From NCBI GenBank assembly GCA_914767715.1, contig OU612067.1, positions 2,046,001 through 2,110,000 of the forward strand: a stretch of 64,000 nt of DNA. The letters run 5' to 3'. Below, piece by piece: positions 62,675 through 64,000 of the stretch. The notes under the pieces were generated by a model, which saw only the letters and a list, made by a program, of their open reading frames with translations, was not told the origin of the DNA and did not search any database. Origin of the DNA: Membranipora membranacea. Taxonomy: Eukaryota > Bryozoa > Gymnolaemata > Cheilostomatida > Membraniporidae. A program made the translations under genes and the position numbers. Numbering within the stretch: position 1 is the first letter of the stretch; the number at the start of each line of letters is the position of its first letter.

Positions 62675-64000
62675 TTACATGTGAATCAGCCGATCAGCCG
62701 ATGTGATGGATAAACTAATCATACATGTGAACACCACAGATCAGTAATTCATCATATTAGCAGCCTACACCAGGTGTTAGTAATGTAGGGCAAAGCAGCA
62801 GTGGTCAGACATGAATGAGTGCTTCTGGTAGATTTGATAGATGAGGTACAAGGAGGCTCTACCTATGATTTCAGACAAATAACCCTCACGGTGATTTATT
62901 TAACCAATACACAGAACAAACCTGAGGAAGTTCTGATATAGGCACCAAGGTTATTTAAGTACATATTTTAGAATCTTTTATTTTTTTAACAACAGATCGC
63001 TCATCACAACAAGTGATTTTATCATAAAAATGATACAATACAATATACATACATACCTTATTAAATACATGCCACTCAGAACTACAGAGCAGTGAGTCAC
63101 TGGCTACTATACCAGTAATCTGATCTAGTGTTAGTAACTTGAGCTGATCATCTGGTATACAAGTAAACCTGGACTTCATGTAATGAGACGCAGCGTCACG
63201 AGCCTTCAGTAAGCTGTACTTATCAGCCAACAGGTATACATCTACACAATTACCTGTATGATACATATATAATACATAATACATAATATTTAATATATAA
63301 TACATAAAATATAATATATAATACATAAAATATAATACATAAAATATAATATATAATACATACTCTTATAACTCAAATATAGTGGAGTGTGGAAATACTC
63401 TTATAAGTAAGACATAATGTTATGACATGGTGTTATAATTCAGCCATGATTTAAAATCCAGATATAATCTCATAAGTCAGATACATTGCAACTATAAGGC
63501 AGGCATGCGCCTACCAGCTATTGTTTTCATTGATGATAAGTTTTAATCAGAAAACAGGTAATTTAATATAACGCAGTCCTACACTCAGGTCTATACTGAG
63601 GGGACATTTATTTACCTTTAACAATAGTAGATATGAGATATGTAGCACATAGTTTTAAAGCACAATCCACCTGTAGTCGACTTGAGGCATCTATCATATC
63701 GCTTATGTTGTCTTTAGATAGGAAAAGTTTTCCTGTATACATAAACTTTATCATCTCCTAAATAGAGCAAAGTAAGCTTCATCATCACAAGCGCAAAATG
63801 TGAGTATCCATCGATTATGACTCAACTAACAAACTATACCTTACCTATACTTATACTATACTATATCTGTAGCAGCCCTGAATGAGGTGTAAGATTTTGA
63901 TACTATCACTAGAGAACTTATGAGGTTTAGTATGAGGAACTAATACACCATTTGTATAGGGAGTATGACTATAGGGCACACAGCACAACTAATATGGGGA
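57720..64000 (-). CDS. BTB-BACK-Kelch (KLHL-type) protein, 3' part, 9 exons, runs off the right edge
   Basis: Exons: 63757-63616, 63253-63057, 62584-62491, 61312-61179, 60572-60343, 59536-59418, 59197-59064, 58525-58301, 57908-57720 (TAA); 488 in-frame codons including the stop. The first exon gives the end of a BTB fold (EMIKFMYTGKLFL, then an LQVDCALKLCATYL helix). Exons 2-4 give the BACK domain (DVYLLADKY, VHDWLKQ, LIRFPLMT). Exons 5-9 give Kelch blades with paired glycines (YACGGVYD, FALGGWDE, YASGGGLG, YVMGGMSSS) and the usual Trp spacing. Family members are adaptors that bind Cullin-3 through BTB/BACK and hold a ubiquitylation substrate on the Kelch propeller; the substrate here is unknown. 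The BTB start must lie to the right. An open stretch at about 63875-63985 (minus) showed no BTB similarity and is not included. Introns carry a SINE, a hairpin element and a 64-bp repeat array. Confidence 0.92.
57957..58148. repeat. 64-bp minisatellite, 3 copies
   Basis: Three units starting GTCAGTTTACAGAGAATACA (or GTCAGTATACAG) at 57957, 58021 and 58085. It lies in the last intron of the Kelch gene, starting about 50 bp from the acceptor of the last exon. On the sense strand each unit carries TTGTCTGCTTACTGCAG, which looks like a 3' splice site. Confidence 0.93.
58828..59010 (+). mobile_element. tRNA-derived SINE-like element in a Kelch intron
   Basis: A-box-like TGGCTGAATGGTTAACGCG (58833-58851) and B-box GGGTTCAAGTCC (about 58893-58904) with about 40 nt between them, in a tRNA-like head. 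The part between the boxes does not fold into a clear anticodon arm, so it is called a SINE head and not a tRNA gene. It is antisense to the Kelch gene. Confidence 0.5.
59591..60085. mobile_element. non-autonomous DNA element with ~150-bp inverted arms
   Basis: CAGTTTTCTGAGCTCTGATT at the left end is matched by inverted CACTTTTCTGAGCTCTTATT at the right. The arms continue inward for about 150 bp each (shared TTTTAACCCACGCC and GGTTATCTTGAAAACGC-like blocks), with a centre of about 200 bp. No coding capacity. It lies in the Kelch intron between 59537 and 60342 and nearly fills it. Confidence 0.8.
60090..60240. repeat. degenerate ~30-bp repeat
   Basis: Five or six diverged units of the type CTGGGAAAACC-nnn-GAGTGTG lie directly beside the inverted-arm element in the same Kelch intron. 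Confidence 0.6.
62635..62670. repeat. TA dinucleotide microsatellite
   Basis: A pure (TA)n run of about 18 units, followed by GTATTTACATG. It lies in the Kelch intron between 62585 and 63056. Confidence 0.95.
63255..63365. repeat. ATAATACATAAAAT-type AT-rich repeat
   Basis: Units of about 14 bp (ATAATACATAAAAT and ATAATATAT variants) start directly at the acceptor side of the Kelch exon 63253-63057. Confidence 0.75.

Noticed and set aside
63860-63990. Possible further upstream Kelch exon on the minus strand
   Set aside because: One frame is open with a weak acceptor, but the peptide does not look like the BTB core that should precede the first recognised exon.

Overview
This is intron-rich, AT-rich animal DNA, most likely from an invertebrate. 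The genes are animal families (SLC22 carriers, galactose-3-O-sulfotransferase, BTB-Kelch) split into many small exons by introns of roughly 0.1 to 3.7 kb. Transposon debris of LINE, MULE, pogo and tRNA-SINE type fills the gaps. The phylum cannot be fixed from the sequence alone. All host genes read leftwards (minus strand). LAYOUT: 1-2170 holds the first exon and the edge of exon 2 of an SLC22-type carrier that runs off the left end (copy A). 2.2-18.4 kb is intergenic and holds repeats, three LINE fragments and several small inverted-repeat elements. 18.4-27.6 kb holds exons 2-11 of a second SLC22 copy (copy B), whose exon 2 is frameshifted and whose exon 1 is absent. 28.5-39.2 kb is a transposon island with a MULE/SWIM element preceded in frame by a ubiquitin-protease Cys-box segment, and a pogo/Tigger-type element with visible terminal inverted repeats. 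39.3-49.2 kb is an intact SLC22 copy (copy C, 11 exons, 554 aa). 50.2-54.9 kb is a complete 7-exon Gal3ST-like type II membrane sulfotransferase gene (429 aa). 57.7-63.8 kb is the 3' part (9 exons) of a BTB-BACK-Kelch gene that continues past the right edge. HOW IT FITS: A, B and C are a head-to-tail tandem family. B and C share every intron position, a GC-AG intron, and a CCACA microsatellite in the same intron. Sequence outside the coding region was also duplicated: 3' flanks at about 17.9 and 38.9 kb, 5' flanks at about 3.2 and 28.5 kb. There is no operon; the carrier array, the sulfotransferase and the Kelch gene are simply neighbours. MOST INTERESTING: the sulfotransferase keeps an open reading frame over seven exons but has lost the usual residues of both PAPS-binding signatures; copy B has lost its 5' end at an inverted-repeat element; a ubiquitin-protease active-site segment shares a frame with a MULE transposase; and a tandem repeat begins with the 5' end of U2 snRNA. 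Exon boundaries were worked out by hand from reading frame, splice-site dinucleotides and paralogue comparison. No database search was possible.
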